Positions 1 to 9,101 of a stretch of 35,345 nucleotides of DNA are shown here, in pieces. Positions within the stretch are counted from its first letter, which is position 1; every line of letters starts with the position of its first letter. The notes below the pieces were generated by a model. It was not told the origin of the DNA. It saw nothing but the letters and a program-made list of their open reading frames with translations, and ran no database searches. Where the stretch lies: positions 1 through 35,345 of the forward strand of contig JAEHCK010000040.1 in NCBI GenBank assembly GCA_020696345.1. The letters are read 5' to 3'. The translations under genes and the position numbers were made by a program. Source of the DNA: Thermoplasmata archaeon (GTDB lineage: Archaea > Thermoplasmatota > Penumbrarchaeia > JAEHCK01).

Positions 1-21
1 ATGAAAACAGCGGGATGTTAG

Positions 22-937
22 GAAAAAAAAGGGAATTGGGGCCTGAAAAGGTCATTTAAGCACAATATTTCAACAATATATTTCATTGATGAAGTACATC
101 AAGAAATGTCCGGGCTTAATTTTGATTATTCGGGCAGGCTCTCAACTATTCTTAAAAAGGATACCAAACATAATCCTCTATGAGCAAAAAGTGAGTTTTA
201 TTGGCAATGGCATGTCATTCGAGGAGATTGTATATTTTAATAATATTGAAGAAATTATTGAACCCGTAGTTAAGCATATTTTTAGAGGAAGATTAAATGA
301 TAAAGAATTAGAAGTTCTGGCAAATATCATTAAAACAACTGTTGTAGGTTTTATAAAAGATAAACTATATTTTTTAGAACCTATTCGCAATCCATCTGTC
401 AGTAGTAAACCAACAGAATCATATAAAATGGATTCATCTGCAACCGATTTAATAACACTGATATACACATATAAAAGTAAAGAACTTCCCGAATTTAAAG
501 AATTTGTAACTAATGTAAAAAAAATAATGCCAGAGATTTCAAGCATTTTAGTTCCACCAAATCAAGAAGTAGTTACGATTGGAATTAAAGAAGAAGGTTT
601 TTCAGATCTCAATTATTTCGAGCTTTCTCAGTTAAGTTCAGGATTGATTGAAGCACTATCAATTGTAGCGATTATTACTCTATGTCCAAAAGGGAGCATT
701 ATTTGCATCGAAGAACCTGAATTACATTTCCATTCACACGCTTTAAAAGAGCTGAAAAAAATTATTATAGATGTTTCTAAAGAAAAACAGTTATTTTTTA
801 CTACACATTCACTTGCTTTTATTGGTAATGAAGAAATCAATAAGATTTTTCTTTTTACAAAAGAGAAGGGTTTAACTAAAATTAAACGACTTCAAACAGA
901 AAGTGAGATTGACGAAGTTGTTAAAGAAATGGAATAA
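22..937 (+). pseudogene. Truncated, frameshifted ABC-type AAA ATPase remnant
   Basis: This is the C-terminal part of an OLD/RecF-like ATPase. The longest open stretch starts at a TTG at 86 and encodes a Walker B segment (ICIEEPELHFH), a preceding signature-like SSGLIEA, and a switch histidine in FFTTHS. The Walker A/P-loop is absent. Before about position 155 the frame that starts near 22 reads much better (YFIDEVHQEMSGL), and it joins the downstream frame at the A-run at 154-158, so a one-base frameshift is likely. No good start codon lies upstream, so the gene is also 5'-truncated. Such ATPases are common in defence systems. The remains suggest a decayed system at the island edge; an assembly indel is the alternative for the frameshift. 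Confidence 0.65.
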
Positions 938-1111
938 ATGTAACTTGTATTAATCTTATCGGAGGTGAGAAATTGAAAATTTATTCTACTTAATGTTTTC
1001 CCACGTCCGGTATTGTTGCATTAAGGGGCGAAACATTCCCTCTGGCTAATATTCGTGAAATCATCATAAATCACCGTTTCGTGAGGTTATTGATTTGATA
1101 TTTAAGGTTAT
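938..1111. other. Degraded intergenic stretch with an orphan translation start
   Basis: A strong ribosome binding site (GGAGGTG, 961-967) precedes a TTG at 973, but the frame stops after six codons (stop 991-993). This looks like the start of a second gene of the broken ATPase operon whose body has been lost. No other structure was recognised before the convergent gene ends at 1112. Confidence 0.4.
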
Positions 1112-1675
1112 TTATTTGTTAATATTAACTGGTACTGGGAAATTCCTATCTACAAATTCTTGTTCTTCATGATAAGCCGTATTGATTGTTTTAGAATCGA
1201 CAATAATTTGGAAATAGACTATGCCAATAAATCCTAATGTGTTGAGGGCATAATGAGTGCCAATCCCGTTTTGAAATGATTTAATTAGTTCTATCTTGAA
1301 TCGTGATGCTTTATCCCAAAATTCAAATAATTTTATTACTTCTTTTTTATTAATATTATGTTTCTTCATTAAAATTTCTATCGAAATTTCATCTTTATCT
1401 ATTCCATAAGTCAACAGATTAATGAGATTGGATTCAATTACATTAAAATGTTCAATAATTTTAATATCACCATATATTCTAAATCTAAGATAAAAATTAG
1501 CGAGTCTATTTGGTCTATTATCCACATAATGACTATAAAATAGAAAATATTTTCTTTTTAGTTTATCTAATTCTTCCATAACTGGTAAAACAAATTTCCA
1601 ATCAAATTCATAAACTTCTTGTAGCGTTTTCACAATATATAATCTTGAGAATAGTTCTTTTTTATTTTTTACCAT
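1112..1675 (-). CDS. Hypothetical protein, partner of the upstream HEPN-like gene
   Basis: A protein of about 187 residues that I do not recognise. It looks soluble, alpha-helical and rich in Lys, Ile and Phe, with no signal peptide or clear membrane span. I start it at the ATG at 1675 because GGAGG lies eight bases upstream (1684-1688); a TTG at 1690 would put that site inside the gene. Its start is about 20 bases after the stop of the 1698-2672 gene, so the two are very likely co-transcribed, downstream of parB copy 1 on the same strand. The pairing with a HEPN-motif gene allows a toxin-antitoxin or two-gene defence reading, but nothing in this protein itself shows that. Confidence 0.7.
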   Translation of the reverse strand: MVKNKKELFSRLYIVKTLQEVYEFDWKFVLPVMEELDKLKRKYFLFYSHYVDNRPNRLANFYLRFRIYGDIKIIEHFNVIESNLINLLTYGIDKDEISIEILMKKHNINKKEVIKLFEFWDKASRFKIELIKSFQNGIGTHYALNTLGFIGIVYFQIIVDSKTINTAYHEEQEFVDRNFPVPVNINK

Positions 1676-1697
1676 ATAATCAGCCTCCAAGAATCAG

Positions 1698-2672
1698 TTA
1701 TTTTTCTTTTATTATTATTTCAAATAATTCACTTTCTAATCTATACAAATTTCCAATAATTCTTTTTACAAGTTCAAGCAATTCCATTTCAAAATGTACT
1801 TTTGATTCATTTAATTGTAATGTACATTTTTTTGATAATTTTAAATCTATCAATAAATATGGGAAATTAGCATCTGACATTTTTATTAATGAAGAGGGGG
1901 TTTTTTTTCCATTATAGTTTAAAAATTGATTATTTAAATAATCATTAAAAAGACCTTTTCTTTTATTACATGGGATATTATCGATAATAATTTTTGGTTT
2001 GTCGCTATCAAAATTATATCGTATTTTTTCCACATCATGTACTAATAAATTTCTAATATATATGTAAATTGAGTAATCTATTGAATCGTTGTATCCTTTC
2101 CCAAAATGTAAAGGTAGTTTATTTTCATCAATAAAAAAGTCAATAATTGATTCAAATCTTTTAATTTTTTCTTTTGTGTATTCCTTTTTATATTTTTGAT
2201 AAATTTGAATGACTAAGATAAATAATTCAGAAATTTGTTCCATAATATTTTCAAATCTGCTAATAAATATATCATGAATTTTTGTTAATTCTTCCCAAAC
2301 AAATCGTTTTTTTAAATACTTCATTTCCTCATTTAAAATTTCAACATATGCTGTTTTTCTTTCAATTATATTTATTATGTTTTCGTGTGGAAAATTCTTT
2401 TTTAATTCTTCAATTATTTTATAAATTGAACGGAATTGTCCATTATGTTCTATTGCTGTTGTTGGTTGTTTATACCATCTCAGCATACCATAATATGTAT
2501 CCATAAAATATCTTGTGTCTGGTTTTTGTAACACTTTTTTTGGTATGGATATTGTCATATATTCTCTATAATTTGGCAAAATGCGGTCAACTACAGTTAA
2601 TTCACTTCTTTTTAAAGAACTTAAGAAGTCATCGATTTTCTTTATTGAATTTTCTTCACTTTTATTTTTCAT
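1698..2672 (-). CDS. Hypothetical protein with a HEPN-like RX4H motif
   Basis: A 324-residue, mostly alpha-helical, Lys/Ile-rich protein not assigned to a family. At residues 207-212 it has RNLLVH within a helical segment (IYIRNLLVHDVEKIRY), which fits the RX4-6H motif of HEPN ribonuclease-like domains. In HEPN toxins these residues form the RNA-cleaving site at a dimer interface. One motif alone is weak evidence, so nuclease activity is inference. The start at 2672 is an ATG with AAGGAG about 11 bases upstream. The gene lies about 80 bases downstream of parB copy 1 and just upstream of the 1112-1675 gene, so the three may form one minus-strand unit. Confidence 0.7.
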   Translation of the reverse strand: MKNKSEENSIKKIDDFLSSLKRSELTVVDRILPNYREYMTISIPKKVLQKPDTRYFMDTYYGMLRWYKQPTTAIEHNGQFRSIYKIIEELKKNFPHENIINIIERKTAYVEILNEEMKYLKKRFVWEELTKIHDIFISRFENIMEQISELFILVIQIYQKYKKEYTKEKIKRFESIIDFFIDENKLPLHFGKGYNDSIDYSIYIYIRNLLVHDVEKIRYNFDSDKPKIIIDNIPCNKRKGLFNDYLNNQFLNYNGKKTPSSLIKMSDANFPYLLIDLKLSKKCTLQLNESKVHFEMELLELVKRIIGNLYRLESELFEIIIKEK

Positions 2673-2753
2673 TCTATTCCAAACTCCTTATTCCAGTTAA
2701 TATTATTTTTTATAGAAAGTTATATCCAAACAAATTAAAAGTAACGATTTATA

Positions 2754-3660
2754 CTATAATTTTTTCATAACCTCATCCAATTTCTCGGCCATTGATCCCA
2801 ATCTTGCTTTTATCTGCTCTTTCTGCTCCGTACTCAGCGATCCCAATATCTTGGTGTCGATCCAAACGAACTGATCCACGCTTTTTTCTAGTCTCCGGAA
2901 TCGGTCCATTATAATTTTTTCTTCTTCATTGATTTTGGAACCCGGTCTCACCATTTCTTCACGCTTGTGCGGTTTCGCCTTTTGGATCTCCCTAACAAAT
3001 TGTCTCACCTCATGGGACGGGATATGTTCTTCTTGAATTTTTTCAATGACCTTAGTCCTCAGATCATCATCTTCGATCGCCTTGGTTTCTCTGATCAATT
3101 TTGAAGAAAGTATGCCCGGCATACTTTTTTTTATCTCGAAATTCCTTTGCATCAACTATCTGGCCCAATGTGCTCTTATGGTAACCCAAGACATCTGCAA
3201 GATCTTTTTTGGTTTTATATTTACCAGATTTCCATAACTCGTAAACCGCGTCCTCTCGTTCTGTCGAGGTCAGATCTTTACGGTGCAGATTTTCTATCAA
3301 TGATTGAAGCATTAGGTGATGATCGTTAATATCTCTGACAATTGCCGGGATCTTATCGAGGCCAACACTTTTACATGCACGCCACCGGCGTTCACCCACA
3401 ACGATCTCGTAATTATTTAATTTTTTCCTGACGATTATAGGCTGGATCAGGCCCTCTTGTTGAATGGATCGTGCAAGTTCATCGATCTTCCCTGAATCAC
3501 CGAGATCTTTTCTGGGTTGATCTGGGTTGGGCACTATTCTATCTAGCTCAAGTTCGGTTATTCTCTCAAATTCGGGTACTATATCGCGCTGCGGGGGAGA
3601 ACTGTTCGATTTTTGACGTTCCCTCTCCTTACCACCACGCTTTCGCTCATGTTTTGGCAT
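2754..3660 (-). pseudogene. parB: ParB/Spo0J-like protein, copy 1, frameshifted
   Basis: Near-duplicate of the intact gene at 9102-10007. It has the same start (ATG 3660 after GGTGATTGC), the ParB box GERRWRAC, the ENLHRKDL motif and the same C-terminal third. On the coding strand, a run of eight A (plus 3125-3132) replaces the seven A of copy 2 and shifts the frame around residue 178. Removing one A restores a full-length protein of 301 residues aligned without gaps. Divergence from copy 2 is concentrated in the HTH (GYHKSTLGQIVDA here, GYHESSINTLIEA in copy 2) and the segment just after it. It is oriented away from the ThaI-like R-M genes. The frameshift may be a real mutation, a slippage site or a sequencing error in a homopolymer. 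Confidence 0.88.
3107..3127. promoter_or_regulatory. Perfect 21-bp palindrome inside parB copy 1 (parS-like candidate)
   Basis: Arms AAAGTATGCC (3107-3116) and its exact complement (3118-3127) flank one central base. It lies immediately downstream of the HTH-coding region. The intact parB copy has a different but equally perfect palindrome at exactly the same place. A ParB-binding site inside a parB gene is known in Bacillus subtilis, so a parS-like role is plausible. An RNA hairpin is the alternative. Confidence 0.6.
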
Positions 3661-3787
3661 TGCAATCACCAGGTTTTTATAGTGATTAATAATATTTAAA
3701 ATGTATTGATAAAATATAATGTTGATTTTGAGGAAAAATATTTTTATTATCAAAATTTATGCAGTTATATAGGGGAAGGTGGTATTA

Positions 3788-3839
3788 TAACTCAAATTAC
3801 AGGGATCAAGCGAACGTATCATATCCATAATTTGAGTTA
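3788..3839. promoter_or_regulatory. Shared 12-bp inverted repeat upstream of parB copy 1
   Basis: TAACTCAAATTA (3788-3799) and its exact complement (3828-3839) enclose 28 bases. The same arms and spacer length occur upstream of parB copy 2 (10135-10186). The site marks the upstream edge of the duplicated module and lies in the divergent promoter region between parB and the ThaI-like R-M operon. A regulator operator or module end sequence is likely. Confidence 0.65.
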
Positions 3840-4073
3840 ACTGCAATTAGCTAGGAAGATTTCTAACTTGGTTTTAAATATATCACCCACCCCAATAAAT
3901 ATCTTGGTTTTTTCGAAATTTATATTTCATACAATAACAATTGCAAGCCATGAAAGGTAAAAGTTTTAATTACTATAGAAGATTATAACCTTCACACAAA
4001 ATGCAACACATTGAACGAAATGTTGCCTAAAACTTTTTCGAACGACCAAAACTTGCTTTTAAATGGTGATATA

Positions 4074-4700
4074 ATGAAGCAACTAAAAGATTTATTTGAA
4101 GATAAAAGTGCAATTATTAAAATTAAAGAAAAATTACCAGATCTATTTCATCTGGCAGAATTAGAAAGCTCAAGGGCAGGTAAGATCGGTATGGAAGTTG
4201 GTGTCGTTAGAGAAAGAATTATAGTTGCTATGATGATTAATTTCTTTGGGAAAAAAGTCGTTGAAACCGAAATAGCTACTACAAAGGCGGAAATAGATGT
4301 AATAATTTTTAAAAAGCCAATTTCCATTAAAACGATTACTGGTAATCTATCTGGAGTAAAGTTAATTTGGACAGTCGATTGGGACAAAGCAAAAGAATTT
4401 CAACAAGAATATAAACCTTCATGTGATATGATTTTTATCCAAATAGTATGGGGTAAAGCGGGAGGGATTTTTCTTTTCCTTAAAGAAGCACAACAAAAGA
4501 TATTATCCGCAATAGGAAGAGAAAAATATATAAAACTCCCTTCACGTGGTACTAATCCTAGAGGCGTCGAGATATCCAAAGAAGCATTACAAAAATTAAC
4601 TGAACATAAATCTACAAAAATGATAGAAATTGATTGGATTAAAAAGGATATCGATTTCAACCCATATAAGCGATGGTTAGAATATTGGAGGGAAAAATAA
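4074..4700 (+). CDS. Type II restriction endonuclease, ThaI-like
   Basis: A 208-residue protein that looks like the ThaI family of type II restriction endonucleases; ThaI itself, from Thermoplasma acidophilum, cuts CGCG. The segment SSRAGKIGMEVGVVRERII (about 33-50) and a candidate PD-(D/E)XK core, with D75 in AEIDVII and K86 in SIKTITG, support a nuclease; the usual acidic residue before the lysine is replaced by Ser. I start at the ATG at 4074 because GGTGAT lies directly upstream, matching other genes here; a TTG at 4011 has no such site. The methyltransferase gene begins on the base after the stop, so this is a compact R-M operon. The family call is from memory of motifs; target site CGCG is only inferred. 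Confidence 0.62.
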   Translation: MKQLKDLFEDKSAIIKIKEKLPDLFHLAELESSRAGKIGMEVGVVRERIIVAMMINFFGKKVVETEIATTKAEIDVIIFKKPISIKTITGNLSGVKLIWTVDWDKAKEFQQEYKPSCDMIFIQIVWGKAGGIFLFLKEAQQKILSAIGREKYIKLPSRGTNPRGVEISKEALQKLTEHKSTKMIEIDWIKKDIDFNPYKRWLEYWREK

Positions 4701-5612
4701 TTGGCTAATAAGACAAAAGAAGGTACAAAAACTAGCGCTTTCGGTGTTTCAAATCGAGAGAACCATGATTCTTCTATCTTCTATTCATCAAAGATGTATG
4801 AAGGTTTCAATAACAACACGAACGTAGAATATATCGAAAATGAGATTGATCCCGAGAATATAAACAAAATTCATTGCATAGATAGTCGGTCGATATCGAT
4901 CCTTCCAGATAATTCTGTCCATCTTATGGTTACATCCCCTCCCTATAATGCATCTAAAGAATACGATGAGAACTTGTCTTTACAAGATTATCTTCAATTA
5001 TTAAAAGATGTCTTTCAGGAGGTATTTCGTGTAATTGTGCCCGGTGGAAGAGTTTGTGTTAACATCGCCAACCTTGGAAGGAAACCCTATATCCCCTTGA
5101 CTAGCTATATAGTTAGAGATATGATAGATATTGGATTCTTGATGAGAGGAGAGGTAATATGGGATAAAGGAACCCCTGGCGGTTCATGTGCTTGGGGTAG
5201 CTGGCAATCAGCATCAAATCCAACTCTAAGGGATGGACATGAATATATCTTGATTTTTTCCAAAGATGCTTACAATCGCCCATCTAAAGGTAAAGAAAAT
5301 ACAATATCAAAGGAAGAATTTCTGAATTATACAAAAAGCGTATGGAAATTTGCACCTGAGTCTGCAAAAAAGATAGGTCACCCCGCACCTTTTCCTATTG
5401 AACTCCCTTATCGATGTATTCAATTATACACTTTTAAAAACGATATTGTCCTTGATCCTTTTGTTGGAAGTGGAACAACCTGTATTGGGGCAATTCAAAC
5501 AGGAAGAAGATTTATTGGTATAGATGTCGATGAAGAATATGTTAAAAATGCTAAGAAAAGAATAAAAAAATATCAAGACCAGATGAAATTATCTCATTTC
5601 GAAAAACATTAA
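4701..5612 (+). CDS. DNA methyltransferase, beta class, probably N4-cytosine
   Basis: This 303-residue protein transfers methyl groups from S-adenosylmethionine to DNA and would protect host sites from the upstream endonuclease. The catalytic motif TSPPY (78-82) comes before the cofactor motif DPFVGSGTT (252-260) followed by GIDVD (273-277). That order defines the beta class, and SPPY is typical of N4-cytosine enzymes, while adenine enzymes usually have DPPY. The start is a TTG at 4701 directly after the endonuclease stop, with GGAGGG at 4687-4692 at ideal spacing. Length is normal for the family. Pairing with a ThaI-like enzyme suggests it recognises the same short GC site, which is inference. 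Confidence 0.9.
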   Translation: MANKTKEGTKTSAFGVSNRENHDSSIFYSSKMYEGFNNNTNVEYIENEIDPENINKIHCIDSRSISILPDNSVHLMVTSPPYNASKEYDENLSLQDYLQLLKDVFQEVFRVIVPGGRVCVNIANLGRKPYIPLTSYIVRDMIDIGFLMRGEVIWDKGTPGGSCAWGSWQSASNPTLRDGHEYILIFSKDAYNRPSKGKENTISKEEFLNYTKSVWKFAPESAKKIGHPAPFPIELPYRCIQLYTFKNDIVLDPFVGSGTTCIGAIQTGRRFIGIDVDEEYVKNAKKRIKKYQDQMKLSHFEKH

Positions 5613-5907
5613 ATTCTCATAAAGAAATAAAAAACCCACAGACGAAAATGCTTTGCATATCGCTCCAGATAAAAAAACCAAGGTATCCCCCACAAAATCT
5701 TATCTTAGCCAACTCCCTTCGTTGCTTTCGCAACTTCGGGCCACATTACATTCTCACCTCCATCAACTATATATAACTACGGTTAGGGGCAGTTAACACG
5801 CGGGTATGCGGCTCCAGACCTTACAGGTCTTCCGCCAAAACCCAGCCCTCTATGCTAATATAATAATCTTAGGCTAAGAGGGCTTGGCTTCGCATACCAG
5901 CGAGCCG
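5613..5907. other. Intergenic region with small hairpin and structured element A
   Basis: After the methyltransferase there is a small hairpin at 5715-5740 (CCC, GTTGC, loop, GCAAC, GGG). The palindromic element A follows and runs into the stop codon of the minus-strand remnant at 5908. A related CG-rich hairpin sequence precedes element C at 16367-16395. No gene was seen. Confidence 0.6.
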
Positions 5908-5913
5908 TTACTC
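5791..5913. repeat. attC-like palindromic element A
   Basis: About 123 bp. The outer stem pairs GGTATGCG (5803-5810) with CGCATACC (5891-5898). An inner stem pairs AGCCCTCT with AGAGGGCT, and a third small stem (AGACC/GGTCT) lies between. The ends carry AAC (5795-5797) and GTT (5907-5909), the invariant triplets of attC cores, but the flanking core bases do not match fully. It shares its right end (CTTCGCATACC, GAGCCGTTA) with element B. It sits between the ThaI-like R-M operon and a truncated surface-protein gene. Confidence 0.6.
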
Positions 5914-6501
5914 CTCGTCTGCCAGGGTCTCTTCATCATCTGTATTATCTTGGTCCTTACCTTTTCCCCGTTTCTCCTTTCTCCTCTTGAACTTATCCTG
6001 GATCACATCACGCACAACTGCACCGACGATCAGCATGACCGCCAGTAGCACCACCACCAGCCATGGGTTCAGCATCGACCTATCGGTCGGTTTGGTTTCC
6101 GATCTGTCATCACCTGCTTTATCCGAATCATTTACCAGGTGCGTGGTTGTGAACGCCACATCGGCGGCCATCCCCGAAGTTTCGGCTCTGATACCAAGTT
6201 CCAATTCGTGTAATATTTCATAGGTCTGCTCATCATCTGTCCGCTCCAATAGGTCATCCAAATACTCTTGACTCGGTGCGGTAATTGTCAATTTTACCTC
6301 AACCGGTTGAAAATATACCGAATCTTGGGCTGGTAGGGTAATATTCACAGTGTCCAGTTGTGCACTCCAACCACCTCCACCTCCATTTCCAGCCAAATGG
6401 CCGGCATCAGTGAGAGATAAGGTCACATTTAGTTCGGTGGGCTGGTTATTGATGAACGAGATCACATAGTCGGTAGAAGTGCCAGGGACAATATCATGCA
6501 T
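5908..6501 (-). pseudogene. C-terminal remnant of a membrane-anchored surface protein
   Basis: 197 residues. The first ~115 resemble the last beta-sandwich of a large archaeal surface protein (PGTSTDYVISFINNQ, then NITLPAQDSVYF). A Ser/Asp/Lys linker, one membrane helix (about 146-163, PWLVVVLLAVMLIVGAVV), a basic cluster and an acidic tail follow. There is no signal peptide, no ribosome binding site and no domain array upstream, so the gene is probably 5'-truncated. By eye its base composition is richer in G and C than the surrounding defence genes and matches the host surface proteins at 23.8-35 kb. Its stop codon lies in the end of element A. A short intact membrane protein is possible but less likely. 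Confidence 0.55.
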
Positions 6502-6725
6502 ATTGCTGTGGAGAATATAGGTATTAGACGTTTATCAAATTTCATCTAGAACCGAAAGAATCTGGGATTCATTTGATAGAGCAACCTATCGGTCACTCAA
6601 AAAAATATTAAAAAGAATTTGATGAAGATGTAATCTACGAAAAATTGGAAATGAGGCGATTAAATTAATACAAAAAATATATATAATTAAAAAACATAAT
6701 TAAATATAATAATTAACTAACAGAT

Positions 6726-8669
6726 TTGGGAGGTTATTTAACGGGATTATCTAAAGGTAGTTATTTAAAAGATAAATGTAATTTATCAAAAAATCCATTC
6801 AGTGGCGCTCCTTTAGCTATTAATAGTAAAGACATGCAACTATTTGTAGGAAGAGAAAATGAAATTAATTCAATTAAAGAGATATTAAATCATATTCCTG
6901 ATGGTGGAATAAATAGAACTGTTATTATTGGTGGTTATGGGGTAGGAAAAACTTCCTTTTTAAACCGAATTTTTTGGGAAGCCATAAACCATAATGATTT
7001 CCGTTTTATTACTATTAAAATAATCGCGAAACAAAATATGACATATTTAAATTTTATTGAAGAATTATTGGATAGAATTTGCAATAAAATATTAATATTA
7101 AAAAACCTTGATAAAAATGACATAAAAGTTTTTGAGGAAATAAATTTAAATCTAAAATATTCTAGATCATTTGCAAGAGAGAATTACTCAGAAGTAGCGG
7201 GAGAAGCTTCGGCATTAATAGCTTCACTTGCTTCTAAATTAGGAATAAAAACCACTGAAATTCGAAATTTATTTCCATATAGTGAACGATCTGCATTAAA
7301 TGATCTTTATACATTATATAAATTATCTCTAAAATATGTTGATGGATATGTATTAGGTATAGATGAAGCCGATTTATTAACAACACCTGATAATATGAGT
7401 GTTCTAATAAATGGTCGAGAGGAAATATTTCAAACAAAAAATATCCTTTTTATATTTATCGGAAGTACAAGATTTAAAACTGGTCTTGATAACGTTGGTT
7501 CCCCAGTTAGAGAAATTATCGATCAATATATAATTCTTGAACACTTTAAATTTCCCGAAGAAAGAAATATTTTAAATAATTTAATTTCAAGAAGAATAAA
7601 AAGTGTTGCAATCTCTAAACACTATAAAAATCCTTTTAAAAAAGAAGCAAAAGAATTATTATTTTTTATTTCAAAAGGAATTACTAGAAGAATAATTAGA
7701 TATTGTTTTTTTAGCTTAAATAAAGCGATTAAAAAAGAATGTAAAGTAACAAATGAAATAGTTCTATCTTCAATAACAGAATTTGGTAGAGGATTATTAT
7801 TAGGTTTAAATTGCCAAGAACAGGAAATTATTAAAAAATTAGCTAATAAAGAAATAATTAAGGATGATGATATAATATTTATTATTAAGAAATTAAAATT
7901 TGAAGACAAAGTGGACATTAATAAAATAAAAAGAAATCTTGAAAGACAAGGAGCCATTTTCTCTTATTTTTCAGAAGATGAATTACGATATGAGTTGTCC
8001 CCAGAACTAAGGCTAAGTGTATTACATGATACTAAAATTGCAAAACCAATTTTTAAAATTGAAGCTGCCCAGCGATTAAGGCAAGCTGTTGGTACTGATT
8101 TAAAAGAAAGATATGAGGAAAAAGGACATTTAATTAACGCCAATTTATTAGAAGCAAGTGGACATTTAGAAATTTTAGATATTCAATTTGATGGCTTAAA
8201 TAAAGAAGAAAAAATTTCTCATTTAGATAAATGTATAACTTGTATAAATGACCTCAAGGATCAAAAATTAAAACCGTCTTTAAAAACTTTAAAAACTCTT
8301 AATAAACATATCAAAATTGATAAAGCAAATAAATCAAATGTAAAAACTCAAATAAATAAAATTAGTGGAAAATTAAATGGAAAATTTAGAGGTGGTTATC
8401 CAGTTATTACGGAAGAAGGTGCTTTTGGAGAAGAACCATTAAAAAATTTATTATTTAAAAAAGGAAAATATGAAGATATGTTGAAAGAATTGATGACTTC
8501 AAGAGAAACTGACCTTATGGAAACATTCATAAAATTAAAATATTTTTCAGATATGGATTACCGAATAATTGAAAATGTTGAAAAAAATCAAAAACATTTT
8601 CAAGACAACCAAAAAATAATAAAAAGTTTTTTTCAAAAAATTAAAGATAAATTTAAATTTAAAAATTAA
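6726..8669 (+). CDS. Orc1/STAND-like AAA+ ATPase with winged-helix region
   Basis: A 647-residue ATPase. The N-terminal pattern NPFSG then FVGRENEI (23-47), Walker A GGYGVGKT (69-76), Walker B VLGIDEADLL (about 208-217) and sensor-like IFIGSTRF (about 242-250) fit the Orc1/Cdc6 and STAND-like group. A winged-helix-like segment follows (about 360-440, ending LSPELRLSVL), then a Lys-rich helical C-terminal half with no family recognised. The start is uncertain: a TTG at 6726 overlaps a GGGAGGT sequence that should be the binding site, yet no ATG precedes the conserved NPFSG. Length and the extra C-terminus argue against a plain replication initiator, and the island setting suggests defence. A plasmid-type initiator is the alternative. 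Confidence 0.75.
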   Translation: MGGYLTGLSKGSYLKDKCNLSKNPFSGAPLAINSKDMQLFVGRENEINSIKEILNHIPDGGINRTVIIGGYGVGKTSFLNRIFWEAINHNDFRFITIKIIAKQNMTYLNFIEELLDRICNKILILKNLDKNDIKVFEEINLNLKYSRSFARENYSEVAGEASALIASLASKLGIKTTEIRNLFPYSERSALNDLYTLYKLSLKYVDGYVLGIDEADLLTTPDNMSVLINGREEIFQTKNILFIFIGSTRFKTGLDNVGSPVREIIDQYIILEHFKFPEERNILNNLISRRIKSVAISKHYKNPFKKEAKELLFFISKGITRRIIRYCFFSLNKAIKKECKVTNEIVLSSITEFGRGLLLGLNCQEQEIIKKLANKEIIKDDDIIFIIKKLKFEDKVDINKIKRNLERQGAIFSYFSEDELRYELSPELRLSVLHDTKIAKPIFKIEAAQRLRQAVGTDLKERYEEKGHLINANLLEASGHLEILDIQFDGLNKEEKISHLDKCITCINDLKDQKLKPSLKTLKTLNKHIKIDKANKSNVKTQINKISGKLNGKFRGGYPVITEEGAFGEEPLKNLLFKKGKYEDMLKELMTSRETDLMETFIKLKYFSDMDYRIIENVEKNQKHFQDNQKIIKSFFQKIKDKFKFKN

Positions 8670-9101
8670 GCCTCTTCTCCCTATTTAGGGAAATCATAGT
8701 TACATCACTCCACAAGCTTGAAAGATTTTAAGATAAAATATTCTTGATTCCAGTACCCATATATTTTTCTTTTCACGATATTTATTTTATTGGCTCTGAC
8801 GCTAAACTCAAAATGACATCATGAATAAAGGTAGTGCTAGCATACGAATGTTATGTAAATTAATTTTAGTTTTGGCACGAATGTATATCTTCACGGAGAA
8901 AATCTATTAGAACACGATAGATGGGCATGTTCAGTGATAAGTGGGCGATGTGCAGGTGAGCAGTCTGGAATTGAGAAAATTAATTATCGATTATAAGCCA
9001 AGAGTCTGGAGATATCACTTAGCCCTAGAATGGGAGGACACTCAACTAGAGACATGGGCTGGCTGGCCTGCCTTGGGTATAAATTATCCAAATTTACCAC
9101 A
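8670..9101. other. Intergenic, converging gene ends, no clear gene
   Basis: 432 bases between the convergent ATPase and parB copy 2. After the small hairpin at 8678-8691 I see no repeat or RNA gene. An open frame enters from 8941 and runs on antisense to parB; it has no ribosome binding site and I consider it a shadow. Confidence 0.5.
8678..8691 (+). terminator. Possible terminator hairpin after the AAA+ ATPase
   Basis: TCCCTA and TAGGGA pair around two bases, nine bases after the stop codon. There is no T-run behind it, so this is a weak terminator call. Confidence 0.3.

Larger units (their letters stand above)
2757..3840. repeat. Duplicated parB module, copy 1
   Basis: A segment of about 1.08 kb shared with 9105-10187. 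Similarity starts at the parB stop codon and ends just past the inverted repeat at 3788-3839. Outside these limits the flanks are unrelated. The 180 bases upstream of the start codon align without gaps in the two copies. The sharp limits suggest that the parB gene plus its upstream site moves or duplicates as one unit. Confidence 0.85.
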
